Positions 1 to 7,003 of a DNA stretch of 33,367 bases are shown one piece after another. The stretch spans positions 1 through 33,367 of the IMG/VR virus record IMGVR_UViG_3300029448_000191; one strand, written 5' to 3'. The position numbers and the translations under genes are program-made. The notes under the pieces are model-generated. The model saw only the letters and a list, made by a program, of their open reading frames with translations, was not told the origin of the DNA and made no database searches. Origin of the DNA: a virus. Numbering within the stretch: position 1 is the stretch's first letter; every line of letters starts with the position of its first letter.

Positions 1-3
1 AAA

Positions 4-168
4 ATGATAGACAATGTGAAAATAATAAATTACTTACAAGATAGAATCCAAGCTTACAAATCAGGTGGTTCTAAAATTACAGCTAAAGACCATGAATCAG
101 ATATCAACACTCTGAATTGGTACAAAAAACATTTAGGTAAAATGGATTCTGAGCAGAGGGTTGCTTAG
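4..168 (+). CDS. Small hypothetical protein, 54 aa (left copy)
   Basis: An intact 54-codon frame starts with MIDNV and ends QRVA-stop. It is not a family I recognise. The protein is hydrophilic and mostly helical-looking, with a conserved second half (KSGGSKIT, then NTLNWYKKHLGKMDSEQR). A diverged second copy lies at 33126-33290. The two proteins differ mainly in the first half, while the last 20 residues are identical, so the C-terminal part is probably the constrained part. The ribosome-binding site lies outside the window for this copy; the right copy has GGAG just before its ATG. It is the first gene of the run leading into the DUF3310 gene. Confidence 0.75.
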   Translation: MIDNVKIINYLQDRIQAYKSGGSKITAKDHESDINTLNWYKKHLGKMDSEQRVA

Positions 169-188
169 AATAAACACGAGATGTTAAT

Positions 189-216
189 ACAGATGGGTTG
201 TGACATTCCCATCTGT
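189..216 (+). promoter_or_regulatory. Intercistronic hairpin before the DUF3310 gene
   Basis: ACAGATGGG (189-197) pairs perfectly with CCCATCTGT (208-216) around a 10-base loop. No T-run follows, so it does not look like a terminator. It lies between the stop at 168 and the AGGA ribosome-binding site of the next gene. It is one of several G3/C3 hairpins placed this way in the genome and is repeated intact at 33311-33338. Confidence 0.6.
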
Positions 217-231
217 TAAGCAGGAACTAGA

Positions 232-432
232 ATGACAGACAACATAAATCCAAAGCATTACAAACAAGGTAAGATTGAAGTAATCGATTTTATCTTAGAC
301 CAAAAAATGGGTTATCTTGAATCCAATATATTGAAATACATTTGTAGATACAAACTTAAAAATGGTTTGGAAGATTTAAAGAAAGCACAATGGTACTTAA
401 ATAAATTAATCGAGCAACAAGATGAAACATAA
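232..432 (+). CDS. DUF3310-family protein (nucleotide-kinase-related phage protein)
   Basis: This 66-aa protein has the short DUF3310 pattern: NPKHYKQGKIEVIDFI at residues 6-21, then ILKYICRYKLKNG and DLKKAQWYLNKLI. The family is widespread in phages and is often labelled nucleotide kinase by analogy with T7 gp1.7. The protein here is essentially only the conserved core, so catalytic activity cannot be assumed. An AGGA ribosome-binding site precedes the ATG. The reading frame overlaps the next gene by 11 bases, indicating translational coupling. Its first 14 bases reappear at the right end of the window. Confidence 0.85.
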   Translation: MTDNINPKHYKQGKIEVIDFILDQKMGYLESNILKYICRYKLKNGLEDLKKAQWYLNKLIEQQDET

Positions 433-805
433 TTCAGATTTTAGATACGACTTAGATACAGGAATACTAGGTGAGACAGAATATGGAATGGTTCTTAAAG
501 ACTTAATAGATGGCAAACATGAAATCAAATCCGAGCAAGATACTTGGAAAGAGACAGGTAATATGTTTGTTGAATATAAATCTCGTGGTAAAGATAGTGG
601 CATAACAACAACACAAGCTGACCATTGGGTTGTGTCGTTTTACAAAGGCAAAAAACTTTGCTTCACATTATCAGTACCAATCGAGAACATGAAAAAGATT
701 GCTAGAAAGTATTACAACATGGGAAGGAAAACAGAAGGTGGAGATGAGAATACATCTCGTGGAGTATTAGTTCCCATAAGTTCGATTTTATATTTCAACT
801 ACTAA
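422..805 (+). CDS. Possible PD-(D/E)XK-like nuclease, small phage protein
   Basis: This is a 127-aa protein overlapping the DUF3310 gene. Residues 30-36 (DGKHEIK) followed by ExD, TGNMFVEYKSRG (45-56), SGI (59-61) and ADHWV (66-70) resemble compact PD-(D/E)XK nuclease folds. In that reading D30 and E34-x-K36 would be metal- and substrate-contacting residues and E51 a further acidic residue. I see the motif layout, but the family assignment is from memory of similar phage proteins and is not certain. If correct, it could act in recombination or DNA processing with the exonuclease and annealing genes of the same operon. Otherwise it is a conserved hypothetical protein. Confidence 0.5.
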   Translation: MKHNSDFRYDLDTGILGETEYGMVLKDLIDGKHEIKSEQDTWKETGNMFVEYKSRGKDSGITTTQADHWVVSFYKGKKLCFTLSVPIENMKKIARKYYNMGRKTEGGDENTSRGVLVPISSILYFNY

Positions 806-814
806 GGAGCAAAC

Positions 815-916
815 ATGAAAGATAAAATAATAGAGATGTATAATGAAAATAAAGACCTTATCAAGTCTGTGGCATTTGTATCCATAATATGTATATTTTG
901 GATTATTCTGCTATAA
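815..916 (+). CDS. Tiny single-span membrane protein, 33 aa
   Basis: A 33-codon frame has a strong ribosome-binding site (AAGGAG, 7 bases before ATG). The first 17 residues are charged (MKDKIIEMYNENKDLIK). The remainder is one hydrophobic segment (SVAFVSIICIFWIILL), enough to span the inner membrane, with the charged end probably cytoplasmic. Being the last gene of the rightward operon, just before a terminator, is typical for small accessory phage proteins. Function is unknown; holin-like or superinfection roles are possible but unsupported. Confidence 0.65.
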   Translation: MKDKIIEMYNENKDLIKSVAFVSIICIFWIILL

Positions 917-940
917 TTAATTATATTTCTCCGAATATGA

Positions 941-972
941 GGAGCTAGAATACCCCATTTTAGCTCCTTTTT
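941..972 (+). terminator. Rho-independent terminator of the rightward operon
   Basis: GGAGCTAGAA (941-950) pairs with TTTTAGCTCC (958-967), with one G-T wobble and a 7-base loop, followed by five T. It ends the rightward genes. There is no T-run in the leftward sense, so leftward transcripts ending after the gene at 1015 would need another signal, which I do not see. Confidence 0.85.
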
Positions 973-1014
973 AATGTCTAGGGTACTTTGGTATCACCTT
1001 AAAATTAAAGTCGA

Positions 1015-1641
1015 TTACAGCGATTCTGTGCATGAAAAAGAGATTCCATACAAAGATACCTTGTCAGCATTCCATCCTAAATCGTTTGAATCCATTCTCA
1101 TGACTGCTTTTGTGTTTGAATAGGTAACAACATCATCATCTGACAAAGCTGTTTTTAGAGGTGGCTCGATTTGTAATGTAGCATTCCCTGAACCATCTGA
1201 TGTGATGTCAGCTACAATCATGTGAAGTTTAGAAGATGCACCTGAGCCAAATTGTACATAATCTCCTTTTTTAAATTCTGTAGAACTTGCAGTACAACCA
1301 TCGACTACGATATCGAATGCACCTATAGAATGGTCTCCATTGACCGATATAACTGTACTAGCAGAGCCTTGTATGGTTTTACCATCAGGGTCACCTAATA
1401 AAAATGTTCCGAACCTTCCATTGAGTTGCATCAAAAATGATTGCCATGCACCTGCATCTTCTCTTTTCATTGGTGGTAATGTAACTGTTGTTTGCCAAAC
1501 TGAACCTGTGTACTTAGCAACTTGTTGTGCATAAGTAAAAGGAGATTGACTAACAGCAACAGTTCTAATAATTCTCCACTCACTTGTAACGAAGTTACTT
1601 GGTGATGTTGGCATTGTTAATGGGTAACTAGCTTCTGCCAT
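1015..1641 (-). CDS. Minor tail protein downstream of tape measure
   Basis: This 208-aa, beta-rich protein follows the tape-measure gene with 2 bases between them, the usual place for a distal-tail or tail-tip adaptor. Residues 50-90 include LPPMKREDAGAWQSFL and FGTFLLGDPDG, similar in style to tail proteins of siphophages and gene transfer agents in which a short loop-rich segment ends in a G-D-P/D-G turn. No catalytic motif is visible. It is the last gene of the late operon. The remaining tail-tip genes are about 9 kb away at 9.3-14.7 kb, so this one is separated from its likely partners. The tail role rests on position and general resemblance. Confidence 0.7.
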   Translation of the reverse strand: MAEASYPLTMPTSPSNFVTSEWRIIRTVAVSQSPFTYAQQVAKYTGSVWQTTVTLPPMKREDAGAWQSFLMQLNGRFGTFLLGDPDGKTIQGSASTVISVNGDHSIGAFDIVVDGCTASSTEFKKGDYVQFGSGASSKLHMIVADITSDGSGNATLQIEPPLKTALSDDDVVTYSNTKAVMRMDSNDLGWNADKVSLYGISFSCTESL

Positions 1642-1643
1642 AA

Positions 1644-3584
1644 TTATGCTCCGAATGTCCTAGCAAATGCACCACCTCTAGCTCGTGTTTCTGCAACTGC
1701 ATTAATTGTTTCTTCTTTTATAGCAGGTAGTAAATTCATTACTTCAGCACGAACAGTCGGTACAACACCTGTAGAGAAGTTGATACTTTGATTGACTGTG
1801 ACATTGTTACCTAAATCTTGATTTGCCACAACATTACCTGCTGTTCTTGGCACAAACATTTCTGCACCTCTTTCACCAACCATGTATGGTTTATTTGGTG
1901 GAGTATAACCACCATTTGCAAAACCTAAGAAACTTGTAAAGTCACTAAACATTCCTGACATACCACCTGTGTAATCATAAGATGTTATGGGTTGTTGAAT
2001 ACCTATGACTGTTCCTTTTGCATTTGTAATTTGTTCTCCTACATTTACACCTTCAACTGCATATTGTGTGCCTTGTCCACTATTCAATAAACCCTGTACG
2101 ATGCCACCTGTGATTGCCCCTGCTACTCCATTTCCACCACCTTGCCCACCTAATGCTGTTGGTAGTGATGTTTGTAATCCTGTTATTGATGTTCTTAAAG
2201 ATTTTAATAATGGGTCGATAATTAAAATTTGTGTAATCGTTTGTACAATCTGTGCTAATAAATTCCTAAACACTTCTTTCATAGCATCACCGAACTTTTC
2301 ACCACTAGTTACAGACTTACCAAATGCTTTTGATATTTCTTCACCTGCATCTTGGAATGATTCGTTAACTTCTTCGGTGATAGCTTTTAGTTCTTGTTCA
2401 GTTACTATTATGTTTTTAGATTTCTTGTTCGCTTCTTCAATTCCCTTTTGTAGTTTTTGAAGTCTTTTGGTATTTTCTAAAAATGCTGATGAAAGCAAGG
2501 TTGTGTTGTTTGTAAGTTTTTTTGTTTCATCATCAATAATTCCTAATTTTTTAGCTAAAAAGGAATAAGTTGCTATGACCTCATCACCAAAAACTGCTAA
2601 TAAACTTAATGAGCCTATTAAAGCACCTGCTACAGTTCCTAGTGATGCAAAAAATGCTATAACAACTTTACCTGCTGAAGATAATAAAAATACACCTAAA
2701 ACTTTCAATGCTGTCGTAATTTCATCAATATTTTTTGCTAAGAAAGATACTGCATCAGCTAAAGATTCACCTATTGCTTTTCCATATGCTTCTATTTGGT
2801 CTTTACTGTTTTCTAATGCAACATTTAGGTTTCCAAATTCTTCTTTGATAGCAACCATAAATTCATCAGCTATAGCTTTTCTAAATGAGAAAAGTTTATC
2901 TTGTAGCATAGATAATGTACCTGTAAGAGTGTTTGCTAAATCATTTGTTACATTACCGAACTCACCACCTTGACCGAATTTTTCTTTGAACATCTCTACA
3001 GTTTCAGCTACCGATACTTCTGCACCTGCTTGGAAGCCAAGCATTGACCTAACACCTCTTTCTCTAAAGACATCTGCTGATGCAATACCACCTGCAAATG
3101 ACCTTTGAATTTGTTCTGCTGTTTGTGTAAATGATAATCCTGTAGCACCTGCTACATTACCTGTTATCTCTAATACTTCTGCTAGTTCGTTTGCATCTTT
3201 TGATACGACTGCAAGATTACCCGATGCTTGTTGAATGTCTGCTAAACTGAATGGTACTTTACCTGCAAACTTGACCATTACATCGAATGCTCTAGCACCT
3301 TCTTCTGCTGTACCAAATAATGCTTTTAATCTTACTTGTAAATCTTCTATTTGCCTTCCGACATCTACGACTTGTTTTATTTGATATGCACCGAAAGCAC
3401 CTGCTAATAAAGTTCCAAAAGTTAAAACCCTTTTGCCAACTCTATCCATCATATTGCCAAACCTTTGCATGTCATTTGACATACCTTTGGATGACCTTTT
3501 GACTTGATTGTTTGCTTTATCAAGACCTCGTTTGAGGTCGCTAAGGTCAGCTTCAATTTTGACTAATAACTTATCTAATTCCAT
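1644..3584 (-). CDS. Tail tape measure protein
   Basis: This 646-aa protein has a helical N-terminus (LLVKIEADLSDLKRGLDKA), long alanine-rich helices, and a hydrophobic stretch at about 290-335. Its C-terminal segment (FANGGYTPPNKP, then VGERGAEMFVP) is the usual end of lambda-type tape measures. It scaffolds tail-tube assembly and sets tail length. Using the usual 1.5 Angstrom per residue, 646 residues predict a tail of roughly 95-100 nm. No peptidase or lysozyme domain is evident, although phages sometimes place one here. It directly follows the frameshifted chaperone pair, as in most siphophages. Confidence 0.95.
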   Translation of the reverse strand: MELDKLLVKIEADLSDLKRGLDKANNQVKRSSKGMSNDMQRFGNMMDRVGKRVLTFGTLLAGAFGAYQIKQVVDVGRQIEDLQVRLKALFGTAEEGARAFDVMVKFAGKVPFSLADIQQASGNLAVVSKDANELAEVLEITGNVAGATGLSFTQTAEQIQRSFAGGIASADVFRERGVRSMLGFQAGAEVSVAETVEMFKEKFGQGGEFGNVTNDLANTLTGTLSMLQDKLFSFRKAIADEFMVAIKEEFGNLNVALENSKDQIEAYGKAIGESLADAVSFLAKNIDEITTALKVLGVFLLSSAGKVVIAFFASLGTVAGALIGSLSLLAVFGDEVIATYSFLAKKLGIIDDETKKLTNNTTLLSSAFLENTKRLQKLQKGIEEANKKSKNIIVTEQELKAITEEVNESFQDAGEEISKAFGKSVTSGEKFGDAMKEVFRNLLAQIVQTITQILIIDPLLKSLRTSITGLQTSLPTALGGQGGGNGVAGAITGGIVQGLLNSGQGTQYAVEGVNVGEQITNAKGTVIGIQQPITSYDYTGGMSGMFSDFTSFLGFANGGYTPPNKPYMVGERGAEMFVPRTAGNVVANQDLGNNVTVNQSINFSTGVVPTVRAEVMNLLPAIKEETINAVAETRARGGAFARTFGA

Positions 3585-3586
3585 GT

Positions 3587-4134
3587 TTAGTTGTCAGGGT
3601 ACATTTCCTTTAATCGTTCCAAATCAGATTTGTCCATAGGCTCTGATTTGTTACCATTATATTCTTTGAAGCCATTAATAGCTAGAGTGATTTCTTTTAT
3701 TGACATATCCCACACCTGATTAGGTGGTAGGTGCATCATCCCTACAAGTATTTCGAGCCACCTTTCTATAGGTAGCTCATAATCATCTTTTAAGGATTGC
3801 TTTTTTTTTCTGTATCATCAGGGTCTACATTGAGTGCTAATGTAAGAAGTTCACCTGTAAGTTTCATGCCTTCTACAATACCAATCTCTGAGACAAGACC
3901 TTTTACATCGTTCTCAGTAATGTCATTCCCACCTGCTCTGATTGATAAAGTAAGAATGTTAATAATCTCTAAAAGAGTAATATCTGCTGTTGCTAACTTG
4001 TTACCGACTTTGAGAATAGAGCAACCTAATGCCTGTTCTACTCTCATAATTGTATCCAAAGACATACGAGCCTTGTATGTCTTGTCTTTAAAATTAAGTA
4101 TCTTTTCTGCTTTTATCGGATTTGTAGACATCAT
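3587..4134 (-). CDS. Tail assembly chaperone, long form made by -1 frameshift
   Basis: The 114-aa frame beginning at 4134 runs into nine A (minus strand) just before its stop. A -1 slip after EKK joins a second frame that has no start codon of its own and ends at 3587, giving 182 aa. The extension begins KQSLKDDYELPIERWLEIL and contains HLPPNQVWDMSIKEITLAI, a pattern typical of the small tail chaperone that precedes tape measures in siphophages and gene transfer agents. By analogy with lambda gpG/gpGT, the long form would bind tape measure and tube subunits during assembly. The slip is predicted from sequence only. Confidence 0.85.
3755..3809 (-). promoter_or_regulatory. -1 frameshift signal: slippery A-run plus downstream stem-loop
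   Basis: Nine T at 3801-3809 read as AAAAAAAAAG on the coding strand, in phase for codons AAA-AAA to slip back one base. Downstream, GAGCTACC (coding strand, 3778-3771) pairs with GGTGGCTC (3762-3755), 8 bp with one G-U, around an 8-base loop. The hairpin starts 22 bases after the slippery run, further than the common 5-9, so its contribution is uncertain. The long A-run may suffice. Confidence 0.75.
3790..4134 (-). CDS. Tail assembly chaperone, short form
   Basis: This is the unshifted 114-aa product. It resembles GTA-gp10-like tail proteins: a short beta start (KAEKILNFKDKTYKARMS) followed by helices (LDTIMRVEQALGCSIL, then ITLLEIINILTLSIRAGG). A strong AAGGAG ribosome-binding site precedes tandem ATG codons at 4134 and 4131. 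The frame overlaps the previous gene by 41 bases. The unshifted C-terminus is DTEKKSNP. It is the analogue of lambda gpG, made in excess over the frameshifted form. Confidence 0.85.
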   Translation of the reverse strand: MMSTNPIKAEKILNFKDKTYKARMSLDTIMRVEQALGCSILKVGNKLATADITLLEIINILTLSIRAGGNDITENDVKGLVSEIGIVEGMKLTGELLTLALNVDPDDTEKKSNP

Positions 4135-4348
4135 TCTTCTCCTTTTTAACTGTCATTGATATGGTTTCATCTCTACCACCAACATTTGTAGCACTAGAGA
4201 TTATCCATTTATCATTACCTATTTTAATAACACCTAAGTCATCCCAATTCTCGAAGAATGGCAGTTCAACTTCTGATTGGTCAGAACCTAGATTAACTTT
4301 TCCATTAACCTTTTTCTTATCAAGTGTTATTTCTTTATCTATCCACAT
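4094..4348 (-). CDS. Small tail-region protein, unknown
   Basis: This 84-aa protein lies between the tail tube gene (1 base away) and the tail chaperone gene (41-base overlap). It is beta-rich in the middle (KWIISSATNVGGRDETISMTV) and ends in a charged tail (KKEKNDVYKSDKSRKDT). The overlap with the chaperone ribosome-binding site points to coupled translation. I do not recognise the family. The position suggests a tail accessory or assembly factor. Confidence 0.6.
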   Translation of the reverse strand: MWIDKEITLDKKKVNGKVNLGSDQSEVELPFFENWDDLGVIKIGNDKWIISSATNVGGRDETISMTVKKEKNDVYKSDKSRKDT

Positions 4349-4349
4349 A

Positions 4350-4763
4350 TTAGACTGTTGCTATTGTGATAGCACCTGCTGATTCAAATGTAATTGAATA
4401 CTGTACAGAATCATTGTAAGTACCACTATATTCTAAAGATGTGATTTGAAAAGCACCTGTAAAGGTGTTGTAATCAGGCACAATTAATTGATAGTTACTA
4501 AATGCACTTGCATCGAAATTAGTTAATATTGTTTGTTCTGAAGCTGAATCTGTAAAGACACCACTTCCTGAAATTGTAAATGATTTGATTCCACCTTGTG
4601 AAAGTAATGTTCTTACTCTTGATGAATCTTTGTTTGTTACATCTACAGTTTCTTGATTGATGCTAATAGATGTATCTCTTAACCCAGCTACAGTTGTAAA
4701 TACTTCTGGACTTGCACCATTTCCTGCTTTTACGAGCAAACTTGCTCCTTTTTGTACTGCCAT
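4350..4763 (-). CDS. Major tail tube protein
   Basis: This 137-aa protein begins MAVQKGASLLVKAGNG and has typical tube-protein features: an early loop (VAGLRDTSISINQETVDVTNKDS), a glycine-rich hinge (QGGIKSFTISGSGVF), and a C-terminal strand pair (LEYSGTYNDSVQYSITFESAG). It polymerises as hexameric rings to form the tail tube around the tape measure. A GAGG ribosome-binding site precedes the ATG. It sits between the tail terminator and chaperone genes, the standard order. The length is at the short end for the family, with no extra Ig-like domain. Confidence 0.88.
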   Translation of the reverse strand: MAVQKGASLLVKAGNGASPEVFTTVAGLRDTSISINQETVDVTNKDSSRVRTLLSQGGIKSFTISGSGVFTDSASEQTILTNFDASAFSNYQLIVPDYNTFTGAFQITSLEYSGTYNDSVQYSITFESAGAITIATV

Positions 4764-4774
4764 TTTATTACCTC

Positions 4775-5185
4775 TTAATTATCGTAAATTGTAAAATTAA
4801 TATTAATTATACCATGTCTAGTGATTCCATCTGCTTCTACTATTGTAGTTGCACTATTTACATAACTCATAACAGAATCAGCATTAGACACACTGATTGT
4901 AACATTATTAGTTAAATTGTAAATTCTTTCCATAACTTCCTTGATTTCTTTTTGTCCTCTATATTGAGACCATACATCAATATCTACATTATATAAATTA
5001 CCATCTAGTGATTTAGTTCCAATGTCTGTAGTTATTTCTGTACCAATGAGAACATAAGGATATGCTGTATCTTGTGGTGCTACAGAATCAAATATCTTGT
5101 TATTACCAACCAATCCATCTAGTGTGCTATCACCTGATAACAAAGAATATAATGCTGATTGTAAATCAAATGAATGATATCCCAT
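4775..5185 (-). CDS. Tail terminator / completion protein (DUF3168-like)
   Basis: This 136-aa protein starts with a helix (FDLQSALYSLLSGDSTLDGLV), followed by APQDTAYPYVLIGTEITTD and DVWSQYRGQKEIKEVMERIY. That is the DUF3168 layout of tail-terminator proteins (lambda gpU-type), which cap the tube at the head-proximal end and set the joining interface. The start codon overlaps the last base of the preceding connector gene. It is the third of four consecutive connector/completion genes before the tail tube. Confidence 0.88.
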   Translation of the reverse strand: MGYHSFDLQSALYSLLSGDSTLDGLVGNNKIFDSVAPQDTAYPYVLIGTEITTDIGTKSLDGNLYNVDIDVWSQYRGQKEIKEVMERIYNLTNNVTISVSNADSVMSYVNSATTIVEADGITRHGIININFTIYDN

Positions 5186-5604
5186 CAGCTTACCTTGATA
5201 TCCTTAGCCATCTTTCTTGAAAATGCTTTTGCTTGTTTATATGCTTTTGATTCTTTACCCATGAATGCTCTGTCCATGTAAAGTTCTAACATCTGAGAAT
5301 ATTCAACATTAGTAAATACTTTACCTACAGGTTTTATGCTTGGTGATGATGGTTTGGTTTGTATGCTACTTACCAATCTTCCTGTATCTATTGCAGGTGG
5401 ATTACCTACTGATGATGCTGTATGAGTTTTACCACCTCGTTCATAAGTATTACCTGTCTTTGGTGTGTTTCTCATGTTCATTGTGATATCCCTTCTGAAA
5501 GTATTAAGAACACGATTGACATGTCTTGAAGCATTGACTTGATATTTTTTCAACACCACATCAGCATTTTTAGCAAAGTTAGACTGAACCTTAACTGATA
5601 TCAT
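5185..5604 (-). CDS. Tail completion / HK97 gp10-like protein
   Basis: This 139-aa basic protein has a helical N-terminus followed by a disordered loop (TPKTGNTYERGGKTHTASS). The segment PAIDTGRLVSSIQ (around residues 74-86) is the hallmark of the HK97-gp10-like family, with NVEYSQMLE and a basic C-terminal helix following. Members connect the neck to the tail. It overlaps both neighbours by 1-4 bases, so translation of the connector block is probably coupled. Confidence 0.88.
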   Translation of the reverse strand: MISVKVQSNFAKNADVVLKKYQVNASRHVNRVLNTFRRDITMNMRNTPKTGNTYERGGKTHTASSVGNPPAIDTGRLVSSIQTKPSSPSIKPVGKVFTNVEYSQMLELYMDRAFMGKESKAYKQAKAFSRKMAKDIKVS

Positions 5605-5930
5605 GTAGCCACTCCTTCAGTTGCTAATATTTCTTGGAACTTATTTCTACCCTCATCTATATCTTTGACATGAGTTATATTAAATGTTTTTGAGTTGTAG
5701 GATATCCTATTCTTTTCTGTGACTGATGAATTATATCTGATAGTAAATTTATAACTTGCTGTACCTCTGAGTTGGTCTCCGAAGATTCCTTCTCCACCAC
5801 TTAAATTTTCTGCCTTTGCCCACACAGTTGATAGTGTTGAAAAGCTAGATGACTGTCCACCACCTGCATCTGTTGAGCCACCAAGTGTTTGAATGACTAT
5901 TCTATTTCTCATCTCTCCTATAAGAGACAT
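5601..5930 (-). CDS. Head closure protein (SPP1 gp16 / phage head-tail joining family)
   Basis: This is a 109-aa beta-barrel-type protein. IGEMRNRIVIQ at the N-terminus, a Gly/Ser loop (TDAGGGQSSSF), the strand STVWAKAENLSGGEG, the mid-domain YKFTIRYNSSVTEKNRISYN and the final FNITHVKDIDEGRNKFQEI match the head-tail joining family. It stacks under the adaptor and helps close the capsid after packaging. It shares its start with the stop of the upstream connector gene. Confidence 0.88.
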   Translation of the reverse strand: MSLIGEMRNRIVIQTLGGSTDAGGGQSSSFSTLSTVWAKAENLSGGEGIFGDQLRGTASYKFTIRYNSSVTEKNRISYNSKTFNITHVKDIDEGRNKFQEILATEGVAT

Positions 5931-6598
5931 TAGACCATACCACCATAATGAGCTGTGCCACGATATGGATTAGTTCCAAATTGTCTAACAATATATGGTT
6001 GTAGTAATTGTGTTGCTTGATAAGGAGCTGATAATCTTTCTGTGCCATCACCTCTGTGTTCAAATAACCAAGCTGTGTAAATTAGACAAGCATGTTTGAT
6101 GTCTTGTGGTACATCATTTACACCACCATATCCTGCTACATAAGTAATCTCTAGTGCATTAGCCACTCTTAGTCCTGTTGGATAACTTTCTCCATTTCTT
6201 AAAACAAATCGTGCAGGAATACCTGATGAATCTAAATAATATTTACTTGATGCAAAAGTGCTTTCTGTATCTGCATCATCATAGTATTTAACATGTGTTA
6301 TAGATGCTACAGGTGATTGTGGTAATAAAATACTTCTTCTTGTTATGTCTTGGTCTATACCAACATAATTACCTTCTCTGACAGGAATGTCTGTATCGTA
6401 AACAGAATCAATAGATATCTTCAATGTCTGTGTCGTTAAACTTCTATTGGTATATCTTTTAGCCCAATTATGAGATGCAATAACAAGATTACCTATGACT
6501 GTATCATCATCACTACCATCTACTCTCAACCAATTCTTGACCTCTGTTGAAGTGATTGCATATGCTGTTTCTGCTGTTACTACTGATAATCCTGCCAT
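5930..6598 (-). CDS. Head-tail connector / adaptor (HK97 gp6-like)
   Basis: This 222-aa protein has the gp6/gp15-like adaptor signature: ITSTEVKNWLRVDGSDDDTVIGNLVIASHNWAKRYT segments near the N-terminus, a central ligand-like beta section, and a C-terminal part with EITYVAGYGGVNDVPQDIKHA and WLFEHRGDG. It forms the ring attached to the portal. The GAGGA ribosome-binding site overlaps the stop of the small membrane-protein gene upstream. Here it is separated from the capsid gene by about 9 kb of tail-tip and membrane-protein genes instead of following it directly. Confidence 0.9.
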   Translation of the reverse strand: MAGLSVVTAETAYAITSTEVKNWLRVDGSDDDTVIGNLVIASHNWAKRYTNRSLTTQTLKISIDSVYDTDIPVREGNYVGIDQDITRRSILLPQSPVASITHVKYYDDADTESTFASSKYYLDSSGIPARFVLRNGESYPTGLRVANALEITYVAGYGGVNDVPQDIKHACLIYTAWLFEHRGDGTERLSAPYQATQLLQPYIVRQFGTNPYRGTAHYGGMV

Positions 6599-6605
6599 TG
6601 TGTCC

Positions 6606-6767
6606 TCAACTAAATAATTTGGTTACTATGATATATGATACTATGATTACGAACAATAACTCAATTATAGATAGTTTAGGTTTGAACCATTTAGTTCTAA
6701 TTCTAGATGAATTGCATGTAACTAGAATAGCTAGAAACAAAGACAATGCTAATGCTATATCAATCAT
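6606..6767 (-). CDS. Two-span membrane protein, 53 aa, holin candidate
   Basis: This short frame starts ATG at 6767, overlapping the upstream stop (ATGA). The product has two hydrophobic segments, about residues 3-18 (DIALALSLFLAILVTC) and 34-49 (IIELLFVIIVSYIIVT), joined by a basic loop (SSRIRTKWFKPK). Size and topology fit a class II holin or pinholin, but also many other small phage membrane proteins. It is the last gene of the membrane/exported cluster at 6606-9324. No endolysin is adjacent, which weakens the holin reading. Confidence 0.6.
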   Translation of the reverse strand: MIDIALALSLFLAILVTCNSSRIRTKWFKPKLSIIELLFVIIVSYIIVTKLFS

Positions 6768-7003
6768 CTCATCAAAGGATTGCTATTTTTAGCCTTCAAC
6801 TCCTCAATGTCTTTTTTGATTATAGATATTTCTTTTTCTAGGTTTGTTTTAACTTCAGATATTTCTTTTTCTACATTTGATATATCAGGGATACTTCTTG
6901 CTTCTACATTATCAAGTCTTGTCATAATTGTGCCTACTTGCACGAAAAGACCACCGAAACTAAAAAGTATTGCTACTAAACCACCTATTATCTTGATGTC
7001 CAA
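6764..7003 (-). CDS. N-terminally anchored coiled-coil protein, 79 aa
   Basis: The start is TTG at 7003, with GAGG ten bases upstream inside the end of the previous gene. The next methionine would delete the membrane segment. Residues 3-22 (IKIIGGLVAILFSFGGLFVQ) form a membrane span. The rest is a predicted coiled coil (VEKEISEVKTNLEKEISIIK). It overlaps the upstream gene by 16 bases and the downstream one by 3. An anchor with a coil projecting to one side is also seen in spanin-like and Rz-like proteins, but there is no firm match. Confidence 0.6.
   Translation of the reverse strand: MDIKIIGGLVAILFSFGGLFVQVGTIMTRLDNVEARSIPDISNVEKEISEVKTNLEKEISIIKKDIEELKAKNSNPLMR

Larger units (their letters stand above)
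1..245. repeat. Left copy of an imperfect terminal direct repeat
   Basis: Positions 4-245 align without gaps to 33126-33367 (offset 33122), with 17 differences in 242 bases by hand count, about 93% identity. Sixteen differences lie in the 54-codon gene at 4-168 and one at 219/33341. The unit holds that gene, a hairpin and the first codons of the DUF3310 gene. Either the molecule is circular or concatemeric and the ends come from two strain variants, or the locus is tandemly duplicated. The upstream flanks differ at once (AAA here, a ribosome-binding site before the right copy), because this copy starts at the window edge. Confidence 0.9.

Noticed and set aside
1-245. Exact terminal redundancy or cohesive ends
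   Set aside because: The two ends differ at 17 positions, so they are not simple exact repeats; no short single-strand-type cos site can be inferred.
2005-2973. Long open frames antisense to the tape measure
   Set aside because: They mirror the strongly biased codon use of the tape measure gene, have no ribosome-binding sites and are of low-complexity composition.
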